Below, piece after piece: positions 35,941-45,222 of a stretch of DNA of 64,000 nucleotides. How positions within the stretch are numbered: the first letter of the stretch is position 1; the number at the start of each line of letters is the position of its first letter. This stretch comes from Dyadobacter subterraneus. Its GTDB lineage: Bacteria; Bacteroidota; Bacteroidia; Cytophagales; Spirosomataceae. Both the position numbers and the translations under genes were made by a program. Under the pieces are notes generated by a model, which searched no databases, had not been told where the DNA came from, and saw nothing but the letters and a program-made list of their open reading frames with translations. The DNA is taken from NCBI RefSeq assembly GCF_015221875.1, contig NZ_JACYGY010000001.1, positions 1-64,000 of the forward strand, given 5' to 3'.

Positions 35941-37217
35941 AACTCCTGGAAAAAACAAGCCGCATTTATCTGATGGTTTCGCTGGTCATTTATCTGGCCG
36001 TCGGAATTGCGTTTTACTGGATCATTAAATATATGATTTATGACGAAGTGGAAACGCGTTTGAAAGTTGAGATGCAGGATTTCGAATCGTTTATCCGCTC
36101 ACATGATACCTGGAACAACAATTCCTATTTTGTTGAAAATAAAATTGAAGTGATGCCAGTCACCGGCGAGTATAGTCATACCGTCATTTTCAAAGATACT
36201 TTAATTCAGAACCGCTACGATGAGGGGATTTCACCTTTTCGCCAACTGACATTTTATACAATAATAGGAGGCGTTCCACACCGTGTTGCGATCAGGAAAT
36301 CAATGATCGAATCCTATAAACTGATTGAGGCAATCTCTGCGGCGATGGTTACTTTTTTGGGATTGCTCATGATCAGTATGTTCCTGTTTCAACGGCGACT
36401 TTCCGGTAAATTATGGAAACCATTTTATGATACGCTGACCAGAATCAAGGAATTTGATTTAACAAAAAAAGAAAAATTACAGCTTCCCCAAAGTGAAGTA
36501 ACCGAATTTAGCGAGCTGGATGATGTGTTGAAAAAGATGGCTGACAAGATGCAGCATGATTATACAAGCCTGAAAGAATTTACTGAAAATGCTTCCCACG
36601 AGATCCAGACTCCGCTTGCACTGATCAATGCCAGAGTTGAGCAATTTATTCAATCCAAAGATTTGAGTGAAAATCATACGTATTGGATCGAAGAAATTTA
36701 TCATGCTTCGAGACGAATGTCGAGGTTAAACCAGGGATTATTACTTTTAGCTAAAATAGAAAATCAGCAGTTTACAGATACCGAAGATCTGGATCTGGTT
36801 GATTTATTGAAAAGTAAACTTTCAGATTTTGAAGATATTTTGACCCACAAGCAAATTGAGGTGAAAATGGATTTGCGAAGTCGTTTTGATATCAATATGT
36901 CGCCGTCGCTTGCTGATATTTTACTTAATAATATTTTGAGTAATGCCATCCGCCATAATTATTTGAATGGCCAGCTTTTTCTTGAATCGGATGAAAACTA
37001 TTTAAAGATCAGCAATACAGGTAGTGAACTGAGTACAGATCCGGAAAGGCTATTTGAGCGATTTAAAAAAGAATCATCCGGAGCAGAATCAGTAGGACTT
37101 GGGCTGGCGATTGTAAAGCAGATCTGTGATAATTATTGGTTGGAAATTGAATATACTTATCACGAAACGATTCACTCGATTATTATTCGGCAGGAGATGA
37201 AGGAGCTAGCTGGGTAG
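35937..37217 (+). CDS. Sensor histidine kinase partner
   Basis: 426 residues starting at TTG 35937, which overlaps the regulator's TGA in TTGA and so suggests translational coupling. Two transmembrane helices (about 12-34 and 128-151) flank a ~90-residue periplasmic sensor, followed by a HAMP-like linker. The HisKA box carries His221 in ENASHEIQTPLALI. The HATPase domain has LNNILSNAIRHNY (N box), SNTGS and GLGLAIVKQICDNY (G boxes). The pair resembles small-molecule or efflux-controlling systems such as those beside RND operons. Confidence 0.92.
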   Translation: MKLLEKTSRIYLMVSLVIYLAVGIAFYWIIKYMIYDEVETRLKVEMQDFESFIRSHDTWNNNSYFVENKIEVMPVTGEYSHTVIFKDTLIQNRYDEGISPFRQLTFYTIIGGVPHRVAIRKSMIESYKLIEAISAAMVTFLGLLMISMFLFQRRLSGKLWKPFYDTLTRIKEFDLTKKEKLQLPQSEVTEFSELDDVLKKMADKMQHDYTSLKEFTENASHEIQTPLALINARVEQFIQSKDLSENHTYWIEEIYHASRRMSRLNQGLLLLAKIENQQFTDTEDLDLVDLLKSKLSDFEDILTHKQIEVKMDLRSRFDINMSPSLADILLNNILSNAIRHNYLNGQLFLESDENYLKISNTGSELSTDPERLFERFKKESSGAESVGLGLAIVKQICDNYWLEIEYTYHETIHSIIIRQEMKELAG

Positions 37218-37228
37218 TGCTTGCAAGC

Positions 37229-37444
37229 TCAGACAACTGAAATTTCCTCCATTCGAATTTTGATATATTCTATCGGATCAGGTTCGTCGATAGGATAATT
37301 TTCTGCTTCATAGTTATTAACTAAAAGTACGAGTAAGTTCAGTTCTTTCGCTTCAATACTTCCTTTTGGTGAATCGAATAACTGGTCAATTCTTGCTATG
37401 GCGTAATCGTATTCTTCTTTCGTTTTGATTGGTTTAACTATCAT
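37229..37444 (-). pseudogene. HigA-type antitoxin truncated before its HTH
   Basis: 71 residues matching only the N-terminal part of Bacteroidota HigA/XRE antitoxins: IVKPIKTKEEYDYAIARID, then AKELNLLVLLVNNYEAENYPI and PDPIEYIKIRMEE. Homologues continue straight into a helix-turn-helix after RMEE; here the frame ends after five more residues, 11 nt from the convergent kinase stop. The downstream bases do not encode an HTH in any frame. No intact HigB toxin is found upstream on the same strand. It is most likely a remnant, though a short HTH-less protein cannot be excluded. Confidence 0.65.
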
Positions 37445-37750
37445 AGTTGTGTGTGTTTTTTAGTGAATGTTACGCAAGCTCTTTCTTCTCGTTATCCTTC
37501 TTTACGCCTTTTTTTTGCAAGAGTTTTTGTCTTTAATATCCTGCATAACTTTCCGAAAGTCAATAAGCACTTGTTCTGCCTAAAGCTCTGACTTTGTTGA
37601 TAAATCTAGATTCTAAGGTTCTTTTATGAGTTCCATATTTTAGGAAAGAAGATGGATTCAATTTTATTACCAAAATATAAATAAATTCAATCTATAAAGA
37701 GAAGTTGCCATATTGACAACTTCTCTTCTCTATACTAGCTCAATTAATTA
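37445..37750. other. 306-nt AT-rich spacer, no gene recognised
   Basis: The region lies between the HigA remnant and the TlpA-like gene. A HigB toxin would be expected here on the minus strand; I find only stop-rich frames. Apart from the terminator at 37698-37733 nothing is recognised. Confidence 0.5.
37698..37733 (-). terminator. Intrinsic terminator of the TlpA-like gene
   Basis: AGAGAAGTTG (37698-37707) pairs with CAACTTCTCT (37717-37726) just past the minus-strand stop at 37751. Confidence 0.75.
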
Positions 37751-39211
37751 TTATTTCCCAATCGCCTTAATCACAGCCTTCTCCAAACTCTGATTATTTG
37801 GAAATTCCTGAGGTAACCAGCGTTCGACGATTTTCCCGGAAGCGTTAATTACTACAAACGGATAACGAATATCCACTGCATAATTTTGTCTTAAAGATTC
37901 TGCACTGTCTTCCGAAGCCCACAAATGTTTTACGCCGGCTCTGTCCTGTGCGTAAGTTTTCCAGCTTCCAAACGGCATGCCTGAAATAAGCGTTACATAA
38001 GCAAAAGTTACCTTATCGCCGTATTTCGCTTCCATTGCTTTCAGACTCGGTTCGTGTGCGCCAATGTTGAATTGAAAAACCATCACCGTTGGTTTACCTT
38101 CCAGATTTCTCAAAGTTACAGCTGAACTATCGCTGTCCAACAATGTGAAATCTGGTGCATTTGAGCCCGGAGTAAGTTTTGCTTTTGTTTCCAAAAGTTT
38201 GGTGAAATAATCTGTGTACTCCGATTTTGGATATTTCGCTTTGTAATCTGTTAGTAAAGTCTGGCTGGTTTCAATGGTTGGAATGGCCGTTGCAGCATAG
38301 TTCAACCAATAAGTCTGAAGATATTCTTCCTGTTTTGGATGTCCTGCTAATTTGGTCTTACTGAAATTATAAACATCTGTTACAGCTTGCGGACTAAGTT
38401 CATAACGTGTAGCAGAATCCAAAGGAAATTTCCGGGTTGTTGGAATAAGTATCCAGTTTCTAAGCTCTTCGCGGTATGATTGGCTCAGCAAGGCTTCATC
38501 CGGTAATATTTTAAAGTTTGACAAAGTTAAATCTTCCAATTCTTTCTGCTGTGCCGGATCCAGTTTTTTCGCTCTGTTTCTACGCATGATTTTTTCCTGA
38601 AGCAATCTGTGTATAAGGAAAGGTTCAGTAGTTGTCGTTGCGTTAACATAGGCTTCGAAAGCGGGTGACGGCGGATTTGAAGTTTTAAATGTGGCATAAG
38701 CAGTTTGTCTTACTTTCTGCAAGCTATCGCTTTGCTGCGCTACACTTTTATTATCAATCTGAGATGGTTTGTAACCAAAAAACGGCAAATACTGATACTG
38801 GTTTTCAAGAAAATAAGTTTTCAGAAAATTCTGATAAGCAGCATTTTTTCCTGTAAAGGTAACGTCGGCATTTCCTGCAAAACTTGCTGTAAGATCATCG
38901 CCCGGCTGAATAAATAACATCCAGGTTTTATTTACACCACCTCCGCTATATTGAAGTCGCATAATTTTCGGTTCGCTTAATGCAGTACTCACGCGTTCCG
39001 AGTTTTTCTCTTTAAAATTGACCATGGCCAGTGGTTCCAGTCTTGTGTCAGCCAGCCCTATTCCCAGGTTGGGGTGAAAATGTACATCTTCCAAAACAAG
39101 AGAAACAATGCCTTCATCGGGCTTGGTGGCAGTTAATGTGATGGTCGAGGTCTTTTGCGCAAAAGATAACAGACTGGAAAGAAGAAAAATAAGTGTGGTA
39201 ATTTTTTTCAT
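37751..39211 (-). CDS. TlpA/redoxin-like exported protein lacking the CxxC
   Basis: About 486 residues from ATG 39211, directly before the signal peptide (MKKITTLIFLLSSLLSFAQ); an in-frame ATG at 39265 adds 18 residues. An N-terminal beta-rich domain (about 25-120, DUF4369-like) and a helical middle lead to a thioredoxin-like C-domain: LTPGSNAPDFTLLDSDSSAVTLRNLEGKPTVMVFQF. Where TlpA proteins have W-C-x-x-C this one reads QFNIGAHEPSLKAMEA, with no cysteines, so disulfide redox activity is unlikely. The fold probably serves binding or scaffolding in the periplasm. It is monocistronic. Confidence 0.8.
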   Translation of the reverse strand: MKKITTLIFLLSSLLSFAQKTSTITLTATKPDEGIVSLVLEDVHFHPNLGIGLADTRLEPLAMVNFKEKNSERVSTALSEPKIMRLQYSGGGVNKTWMLFIQPGDDLTASFAGNADVTFTGKNAAYQNFLKTYFLENQYQYLPFFGYKPSQIDNKSVAQQSDSLQKVRQTAYATFKTSNPPSPAFEAYVNATTTTEPFLIHRLLQEKIMRRNRAKKLDPAQQKELEDLTLSNFKILPDEALLSQSYREELRNWILIPTTRKFPLDSATRYELSPQAVTDVYNFSKTKLAGHPKQEEYLQTYWLNYAATAIPTIETSQTLLTDYKAKYPKSEYTDYFTKLLETKAKLTPGSNAPDFTLLDSDSSAVTLRNLEGKPTVMVFQFNIGAHEPSLKAMEAKYGDKVTFAYVTLISGMPFGSWKTYAQDRAGVKHLWASEDSAESLRQNYAVDIRYPFVVINASGKIVERWLPQEFPNNQSLEKAVIKAIGK

Positions 39212-39446
39212 GAATGCAGAGATTGGTTTTGTTGTTCGTTTGTATAATAAGGAATTTATAATCAAATGATTATAATGACTTCGCTGTTAAAGGAAATTGA
39301 AATAACTGTGCCAATATCGGATTTCTTTTCTTCAAAACGGCCGATGTCTTTGTGATCATTCCATTTTTCATCTCGTAGAGCTATCTTTGACAGTGATTCA
39401 GGAATTCCTGAACACAAAGAAATTTTGCTTTTTCCGGCACCAGACC

Positions 39447-42401
39447 ATGATGAACCGCCTGACCTTACTTGATTTTAATACCCTGCGTGATGATTTTGAA
39501 GGAGAACTTTACTTCGATGATTCAACGCTGCATACTGCTCAAAGGAAAATATATGCAACCGATGCTTCTGTTTATCAGGAACTGCCGCTTGCCGTTGCAC
39601 TACCTAAAACGGTTGAGGATATTCGCAGACTTATTAAGTTTGCCAATAATCAAAAAGTAACGCTTATTCCGAGAGCAGCCGGAACTTCGCTTGCCGGACA
39701 GGTGGTTGGAAAGGGTATCGTTGTTGATATTTCAAAGCATTTTGGAGCGATTCTTGAAGTTAATGCGGAGGAAAAATGGGTGAGAGTTCAGCCTGGTGTG
39801 ATCCGTGATGATTTGAATAAACATCTGGCACCTTATGGTTTACTATTCGGGCCGGAAACTTCTACTGCCAGTCGTGCTATGATCGGTGGAATGATCGGAA
39901 ATAATTCCTGTGGTTTGCATTCGATAAGCTGGGGAACTACGCGGGATCATTTGCTGGAAGTAAAAGCTTTACTATCGGATGGTTCAGAAACGGTTTTTAA
40001 TAATTCCGTTGTCGGTGATTATACCAAAAAACTATCGGCAAATACCTCAGGAAAGCGCGAACAGGCGATTTATGCCGGTATGTGGGGGATTTTGTCAAAT
40101 CCGGTTGATCAGGAATTAATCAAAAAACAATTTGCAAAACCAACAGTAACGCGCCGGAATTCCGGTTATGCGCTGGATGCGCTGGTTAATAATTTCGAAA
40201 AAAATCAGATCAATTTATGTAATCTGATCGCTGGTTCTGAGGGGACATTATGTTTTGTGACGGAAGCGAAAATTGCCTTGGTAGACGTCCCGCCGGCTTC
40301 GGTTGGTGTTGTTTGTGTTCATGCTAGTACCCTGGCGGAATCGCTGCACGCGAACCGTGTTGCGATGAAATACAATCCAAAAGCCTCAGAATTGGTGGAC
40401 CGATATATCATGGATTTCACCAAAGGCCATCATATCTATTCCAAAAACAGATTTTTCCTTGAAGGCGATCCGGCAGCTTTGCTGATGGTTGAATTTTGGG
40501 GAAATACAGATGAGGAAGTGAAAAAGCAGGCTGAAATTTTGATAGCCGATTTGCTTTCAGAAGGTTTGGGTTATGCTTATCCCGTTTTATTTGGTGATGA
40601 CGCGACGAAAGCCTGGGATATCAGAAAAGCTGGTTTGGGGTTGATCAGAAATCTACCAGGTGATACACAGCCCGTAAATCTAATTGAAGACTGCGCCGTT
40701 GCCGTTGAAGACCTGCCGGATTATATCGAAGATCTTGAAAAACTGATTGCCAGTCACGGTTTGCACGCTTCCTATTACGCCCATGCTGGCGCCGGGGAAT
40801 TGCATGTTGAGCCGATGATTAATCTTAAAACGAGTGAAGGGAAACAGAAATTCAGACAAGTTTTAGCGGATACGGCTGTTCTTGTCAAAAAATATAACGG
40901 TGCACTTTCCGGGGAGCATGGAGATGGTCGGCTTCGCGGAGAATTCATTCCATTTATGATGGGTGAGGAAGTTTATGAAATCTTTCGTCAGGTAAAGCGC
41001 ATCTGGGATCCGAATGGCATTTTTAATGCAAACAAGATCGTCGATACGCCACCGATGAACGAATTCTTGCGGTATGAACAAGATAAACCGCAGCCTCAAA
41101 TTGCTACAACTTTTGACTTTTCAAAACAGGAAGGAATGCTCCGCCTGGCTGAAAAATGCAGCGGATCTGGTGATTGCCGGAAAACAGAATTAACCGGCGG
41201 AACGATGTGTCCAAGTTATATGGCCACAAGAAAAGAACGTGATACAACCCGGGCGAGAGCTAATATTTTAAGACAATATCTAACGCCAGGAGGAGAAACC
41301 GTCGAAACCAGAACTTCTCAGGAAATGGTAAAAGAGATTCTGGATCTTTGTTTGTCGTGCAAAGGCTGTAAATCTGAATGTCCTTCCAGCGTTGATGTTG
41401 GAAAAATGAAAGCTGAATTTACGCAGCAGTATTATGAAACGCACGCCATTCCATTGCGAACAAATCTTATCGCCAATTTTGCCAAGCAAATGAAACTGGC
41501 TTCCATCGCGCCATGGGCTTTTAACGCTGTTTTTGGAACACCAGCTTTAAGAAAAGTCGCGAATAAAATAGTCGGTTTTCATCCGGAACGTTCTATGCCT
41601 TTGCTTTCAAGTACTACTTTAAAACATTGGTGGGAAAAGAAAAAATCGAAAAGTAAGAATACTGAGACTCATTCCAGGGTTTATCTTTTTTGTGATGAGT
41701 TTACCAATTATAACGATGTTGAAATTGGTAAAAAAGCGGTAATGCTTTTGGAAAAGCTGGGATATGAAGTGATCATTCCTGAACATGCAGAATCGGGCAG
41801 ATCTTATTTGTCAAAAGGATTGGTTAAGGAAGCGCAAAAACATGCGATTCGTAATATTGAGCTACTGAAAGATATTATCTCGCAAAAAACGCCATTAATC
41901 GGAATTGAGCCTTCGGCGATTTTATCTTTCCGGGATGAATATATTGATCTGGTTCCGGAGCATCTGAAAATAGATGCACAGAATATTGCCACTCATGCAC
42001 TACTTTTTGAAGAGTTTATTTCAAGAGAAATTGATGCAAAAAGAATTACAAAAGCTTCTTTTGGTAAAGAACAACGACTAATTAAACTTCATGGCCACTG
42101 TCATCAAAAAGCTTTGTCGTCACTTTCAACTTCAAAGATCGCATTGTCTTTGCCCGAAAATTATAAAGTCCAGCTTATTCCATCAGGTTGCTGCGGAATG
42201 GCCGGATCTTTTGGATATGAAGAAGAGCATTATGATGTTTCAATGCAGATTGGCGAGCTGGTGCTGTTTCCAACGGTACGTCAGCAACCGGATGAGGTTA
42301 TTATAGCCGCACCCGGGACCAGTTGCAGACATCAGATTAAAGATGGGACCGGACGTAAGGCAAAACATCCGATCGAAATATTATGGGAAGCACTGAATTG
42401 A
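39447..42401 (+). CDS. YdiJ-like FAD-linked/Fe-S oxidoreductase (D-2-hydroxyacid dehydrogenase type)
   Basis: About 984 residues from ATG 39447 (another ATG at 39450; an in-frame TTG at 39387 seems too early). The FAD_binding_4 domain has LIPRAAGTSLAGQVVGKG and GSEGTLCFVTEAKIAL. The FAD-linked oxidase C-domain contains HAGAGELHVEP and GEHGDGRLRGEF. An iron-sulfur part follows (SGSGDCRKT...GTMCPSYMATRKERDTTRARAN, then CLSCKGCKSECPSSVDVGKMK), and a CCG domain with LHGHCHQKAL and GCCGMAGSFGYE. E. coli YdiJ oxidises D-2-hydroxyglutarate; D-lactate or glycolate are alternatives. It is monocistronic and abuts the next, convergent gene with no spacer. Confidence 0.9.
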   Translation: MMNRLTLLDFNTLRDDFEGELYFDDSTLHTAQRKIYATDASVYQELPLAVALPKTVEDIRRLIKFANNQKVTLIPRAAGTSLAGQVVGKGIVVDISKHFGAILEVNAEEKWVRVQPGVIRDDLNKHLAPYGLLFGPETSTASRAMIGGMIGNNSCGLHSISWGTTRDHLLEVKALLSDGSETVFNNSVVGDYTKKLSANTSGKREQAIYAGMWGILSNPVDQELIKKQFAKPTVTRRNSGYALDALVNNFEKNQINLCNLIAGSEGTLCFVTEAKIALVDVPPASVGVVCVHASTLAESLHANRVAMKYNPKASELVDRYIMDFTKGHHIYSKNRFFLEGDPAALLMVEFWGNTDEEVKKQAEILIADLLSEGLGYAYPVLFGDDATKAWDIRKAGLGLIRNLPGDTQPVNLIEDCAVAVEDLPDYIEDLEKLIASHGLHASYYAHAGAGELHVEPMINLKTSEGKQKFRQVLADTAVLVKKYNGALSGEHGDGRLRGEFIPFMMGEEVYEIFRQVKRIWDPNGIFNANKIVDTPPMNEFLRYEQDKPQPQIATTFDFSKQEGMLRLAEKCSGSGDCRKTELTGGTMCPSYMATRKERDTTRARANILRQYLTPGGETVETRTSQEMVKEILDLCLSCKGCKSECPSSVDVGKMKAEFTQQYYETHAIPLRTNLIANFAKQMKLASIAPWAFNAVFGTPALRKVANKIVGFHPERSMPLLSSTTLKHWWEKKKSKSKNTETHSRVYLFCDEFTNYNDVEIGKKAVMLLEKLGYEVIIPEHAESGRSYLSKGLVKEAQKHAIRNIELLKDIISQKTPLIGIEPSAILSFRDEYIDLVPEHLKIDAQNIATHALLFEEFISREIDAKRITKASFGKEQRLIKLHGHCHQKALSSLSTSKIALSLPENYKVQLIPSGCCGMAGSFGYEEEHYDVSMQIGELVLFPTVRQQPDEVIIAAPGTSCRHQIKDGTGRKAKHPIEILWEALN

Positions 42402-42692
42402 TTATTCAGTGCCTCTAACGCTTTTCATAATAGTATCCGGATGAACTTCCATGGTTGTGTCTGATGCCGAGGTATCCATAGGCATTGTTTCGTGTTGAGA
42501 AGGCGTGTCCGATTTTCCGAAATTTTCATCGTGGTTTAAAAATCCTCCCCAAAAGGCAATTGCCATCAATATTACACCGGCAACTAACACCCATAGCCAA
42601 ACTTTTTTAGTATTTTTTGTAGCTCTCGCTTCCTGATCTGTTTCTTTCCTGTCCATGATAGTAGTGATTTGGTTTGGTTCTTGCGCTACCAT
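42402..42692 (-). CDS. Small single-pass membrane protein, unknown function
   Basis: Up to 96 residues; ATG 42656 (MDRKETDQEARATKN) is an equally good start giving 84. A basic cytosolic N-terminus precedes one helix (KVWLWVLVAGVILMAIAFWGGFL) and a polar, Met/Asp/Thr-rich extracytoplasmic tail. The stop codon abuts the stop of the convergent dehydrogenase gene. No family is recognised; similar tails occur in small Cytophagales membrane proteins. Confidence 0.65.
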   Translation of the reverse strand: MVAQEPNQITTIMDRKETDQEARATKNTKKVWLWVLVAGVILMAIAFWGGFLNHDENFGKSDTPSQHETMPMDTSASDTTMEVHPDTIMKSVRGTE

Positions 42693-42873
42693 TTTTGTAC
42701 CAAATCAAAATCTTACCATTAAATAAGGTTTAGGTTAAATTGTGTTGAAAAAATTACCCTAAATCATGTCTTAACGAACAAATAATATACTAAAAGCGTT
42801 GGTTTTCTGTTTAGCTTCGTGAATTCGCACGAAATGAAGATCTATGTTTTTTCATAAACAGACTCCTTAAACT

Positions 42874-43635
42874 ATGAAGTTCTATTCATTCATCACAGCC
42901 ATGATTTTATCCTTCCTGATTTTAAACAGTCAGGAAAGCAAAGCGCAGGATACTAAAAACTTTTTTTCCGTTACAGGAGGATATAGTCTCCCTGTCGGGC
43001 AGCTTGCCAGAGAGAAACTAAATGACCCATTAGCTGGTTTGGCCGGCTCCGGGCATTATGGACAGGTTAATTATGACCACAGAATCTGGCGCTGGTTTGG
43101 CTTGCGGTTATCCGGAAGTTTAAATGTAAACAAGACAAATTCCGATCCGATCATTGAAAAAGCTAATTCTTATGTTCAGGCTATCGGTAGGAATTATACC
43201 TGGCAGAGTGATGTTTCGGAGTGGAAAATGGGAGCGGCTCTATTTGGCCCCGCTATTTATTTAAATATGAACAGAGTGCAAATTGAGGCGCACGTTCAGG
43301 GGGGAATAGTCAGGGCAAGCACGCCATCCGTTTATTTAAAAGGCCAAGGACTGACAGCCGATGGGAATATAGATCCTACGGCAACAAAAGTAGATGTGAG
43401 TTTAAATCACACCATAGTTAAGCCCATTGGATTTGGGGCAGGTGCCAGTATTCGTTTACCGTTGTTCAAGGCATTGTTTTTCCAAGTAAGCGGTGATGTC
43501 ATTGGTGCCAAAGCAGAGGTTAAAGATCTCGCAATTGTAGCAAACGTTGGTGGAAATCCTTATTCTGACCGGTTAAACGAAAAAAGATTTATTGGTGTCG
43601 TAAATGTTGGAGCCGGCCTGGGTTTGGCATTTTAA
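42874..43635 (+). CDS. Outer-membrane beta-barrel protein
   Basis: 253 residues with a signal peptide (MKFYSFITAMILSFLILNSQESKAQ) and alternating amphipathic strands: FFSVTGGYSLPVGQL, SGHYGQVNYDHRIWRWFGLRLSGSLNV, WKMGAALFGPAIYLNM, QIEAHVQGGIVRAS, PIGFGAGASIRLPLF, RFIGVVNVGAGLGLAF ending in an aromatic. This fits an eight-stranded OmpA/OmpW-size barrel. The function is unknown. It is preceded by a 180-nt spacer and followed by a terminator. Confidence 0.8.
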   Translation: MKFYSFITAMILSFLILNSQESKAQDTKNFFSVTGGYSLPVGQLAREKLNDPLAGLAGSGHYGQVNYDHRIWRWFGLRLSGSLNVNKTNSDPIIEKANSYVQAIGRNYTWQSDVSEWKMGAALFGPAIYLNMNRVQIEAHVQGGIVRASTPSVYLKGQGLTADGNIDPTATKVDVSLNHTIVKPIGFGAGASIRLPLFKALFFQVSGDVIGAKAEVKDLAIVANVGGNPYSDRLNEKRFIGVVNVGAGLGLAF

Positions 43636-43670
43636 CCATTTATCAATAAGTTAAATATTGTTTAAAAAGA

Positions 43671-43712
43671 AAAACAGGATGTTAGCTTTTATGCTGCATC
43701 CTGTTTTTTTGT
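43671..43712 (+). terminator. Intrinsic terminator of the barrel gene
   Basis: AAAACAGGATG pairs with CATCCTGTTTT around a 13-nt loop, then T residues; it also faces the convergent SusD gene. Confidence 0.85.
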
Positions 43713-43740
43713 ATTACCAGTCGAAAATTATTATTTAAAC

Positions 43741-45201
43741 TTATTTAGCAAACCAAAGTTTGAGTTTCATATCATTTTTGCCACCTTGTTTTGTAAGAGC
43801 AGATGAGAAATTTTCATAGTTCAAAGATTCTTCTGAACCTGGATAAGGAAGGCGGGTTGGAAGAATATTCTGGTTTGTGTTCAGTGTTGGTGTTTTAAGT
43901 GCAGGTATTCCTGTACGGCGATATTCTGTCCATGCTTCCAGACCTTGTCCGTAAAGTGCAATCCACTTTTGTTCCATAATCTGCGTGAAACCGTCAGCTC
44001 CGGCTTTCAAAGCATTTGCTGCGATATAATCCGTTGGTGCGGCCAATTTGTATTGTGCGAATGACGCCGTAATAGCTGCTGCATAATTTGTGGCAGCATC
44101 ACCAGCGATGGTTACTCCTTTATAAGCAAATTCAGCTTTAAGGAAAAGTAATTCTGCATAAGTCATGATTACACCTGGTGCAGTTGCAGCTACAAAGTAG
44201 CTTCCAACTTTTGATGTTTTAGTAAGTCCAAGTGCATTCGCATCCGAAGAAGACAAGCCATTTGGAACACCTTTGTAAGTTCCTCCATCTGCCGGCAAGT
44301 TTGCATAAATTGGCAAACGAGCATCATTTAGAGCAATTAAACGATCCACCAATGTAGCACTTACACGGTGGTCATCACGCGTTTTACGGTTAACATTAAC
44401 AGGATTCTGGTTGTTTGTTGCATCCAGATAGTTAAGCTGAATATTGTCGGCAACAGAGGCCATTACAGGATATTTAGCAGGATCAGATAGAATTCTGGAA
44501 ATTTCCGTTTTCACGTTAATCGGAGCATCCGCTTTGTCGATCATCCTGCTCAATAATTTTAAGCTTAATGAATTAGCGAATTTTTTCCATTTCAACATAT
44601 CTCCGTTAAAAAGAATATCTCCTCCAACTGGCATCGATGTATTAGCCACGTTAATTGATTCGCCAGCGGTTTTCAGCTCAGCTATCAATCCTGCATAAAC
44701 GTCTTTTTGAGAATCATAAGTCGGAAGAAGTGTTCCTTCCAATCCCTGAAGTGCTGCTTTGTATGGAATGTCCCCATAAATGTCAGTCAGTAAAGAGAAT
44801 ACCCATGAACGTAAAATAACGGCAACAGCCTGGTAATTTGTGTTTCCTGATTCTACACCAAGTTTGTAAATACGGGTATAATCCGCAAGAGATTCGATGT
44901 ACAATCCTGACCATCCGGCAGTATAAACATCACTGGAAACTGTGTACTGATCAATATCTGTGTATTGAATACGTGCCCAATGCTGAGAAAATCCTTCTCC
45001 GATATCCATCCCAAGTGAACCACCTGACTGGATATCAACAGCACTTTGTATACCGTGCGGCATAAAAAGGTCGGCTGTGCCGGATGCTGCGCTGTTTGGG
45101 TTTGTGTTAAGTTTATCAAAATCTCCTGTACATGCGGATACGCACAGAAGGGTTGCTGCCAATATTAATTTTGAGCGGAATGAATGTATTATGCCTTTCA
45201 T
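43741..45201 (-). CDS. SusD/RagB-family outer-membrane lipoprotein (SusD-like_2)
   Basis: 486 residues. A lipoprotein signal (LILAATLLCVSAC, Cys near 24) precedes GDFDKLNTNPNSAA, the typical start of SusD-like_2 proteins. TPR-like helices follow (YQAVAVILRSWVFSLLTDIYGDIPYKAAL; GDMLKWKKFANSLSLKLLSRM) and a C-terminal EQKWIALYGQGLEAWTEYRRTGIPAL. It caps the SusC channel and binds the nutrient at the cell surface. It lies 21 nt after susC in the same operon. No glycosidase or peptidase is attached, so the ligand cannot be guessed. Confidence 0.93.
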   Translation of the reverse strand: MKGIIHSFRSKLILAATLLCVSACTGDFDKLNTNPNSAASGTADLFMPHGIQSAVDIQSGGSLGMDIGEGFSQHWARIQYTDIDQYTVSSDVYTAGWSGLYIESLADYTRIYKLGVESGNTNYQAVAVILRSWVFSLLTDIYGDIPYKAALQGLEGTLLPTYDSQKDVYAGLIAELKTAGESINVANTSMPVGGDILFNGDMLKWKKFANSLSLKLLSRMIDKADAPINVKTEISRILSDPAKYPVMASVADNIQLNYLDATNNQNPVNVNRKTRDDHRVSATLVDRLIALNDARLPIYANLPADGGTYKGVPNGLSSSDANALGLTKTSKVGSYFVAATAPGVIMTYAELLFLKAEFAYKGVTIAGDAATNYAAAITASFAQYKLAAPTDYIAANALKAGADGFTQIMEQKWIALYGQGLEAWTEYRRTGIPALKTPTLNTNQNILPTRLPYPGSEESLNYENFSSALTKQGGKNDMKLKLWFAK

Positions 45202-45222
45202 AAAAAATCAGTTAAGAATTAC

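Noticed and set aside
37500..37650. A possible HigB toxin remnant (a short GTHK-like peptide on the minus strand)
   Set aside because: The match is only a few residues in a stop-rich region, and no other HigB landmark is found.
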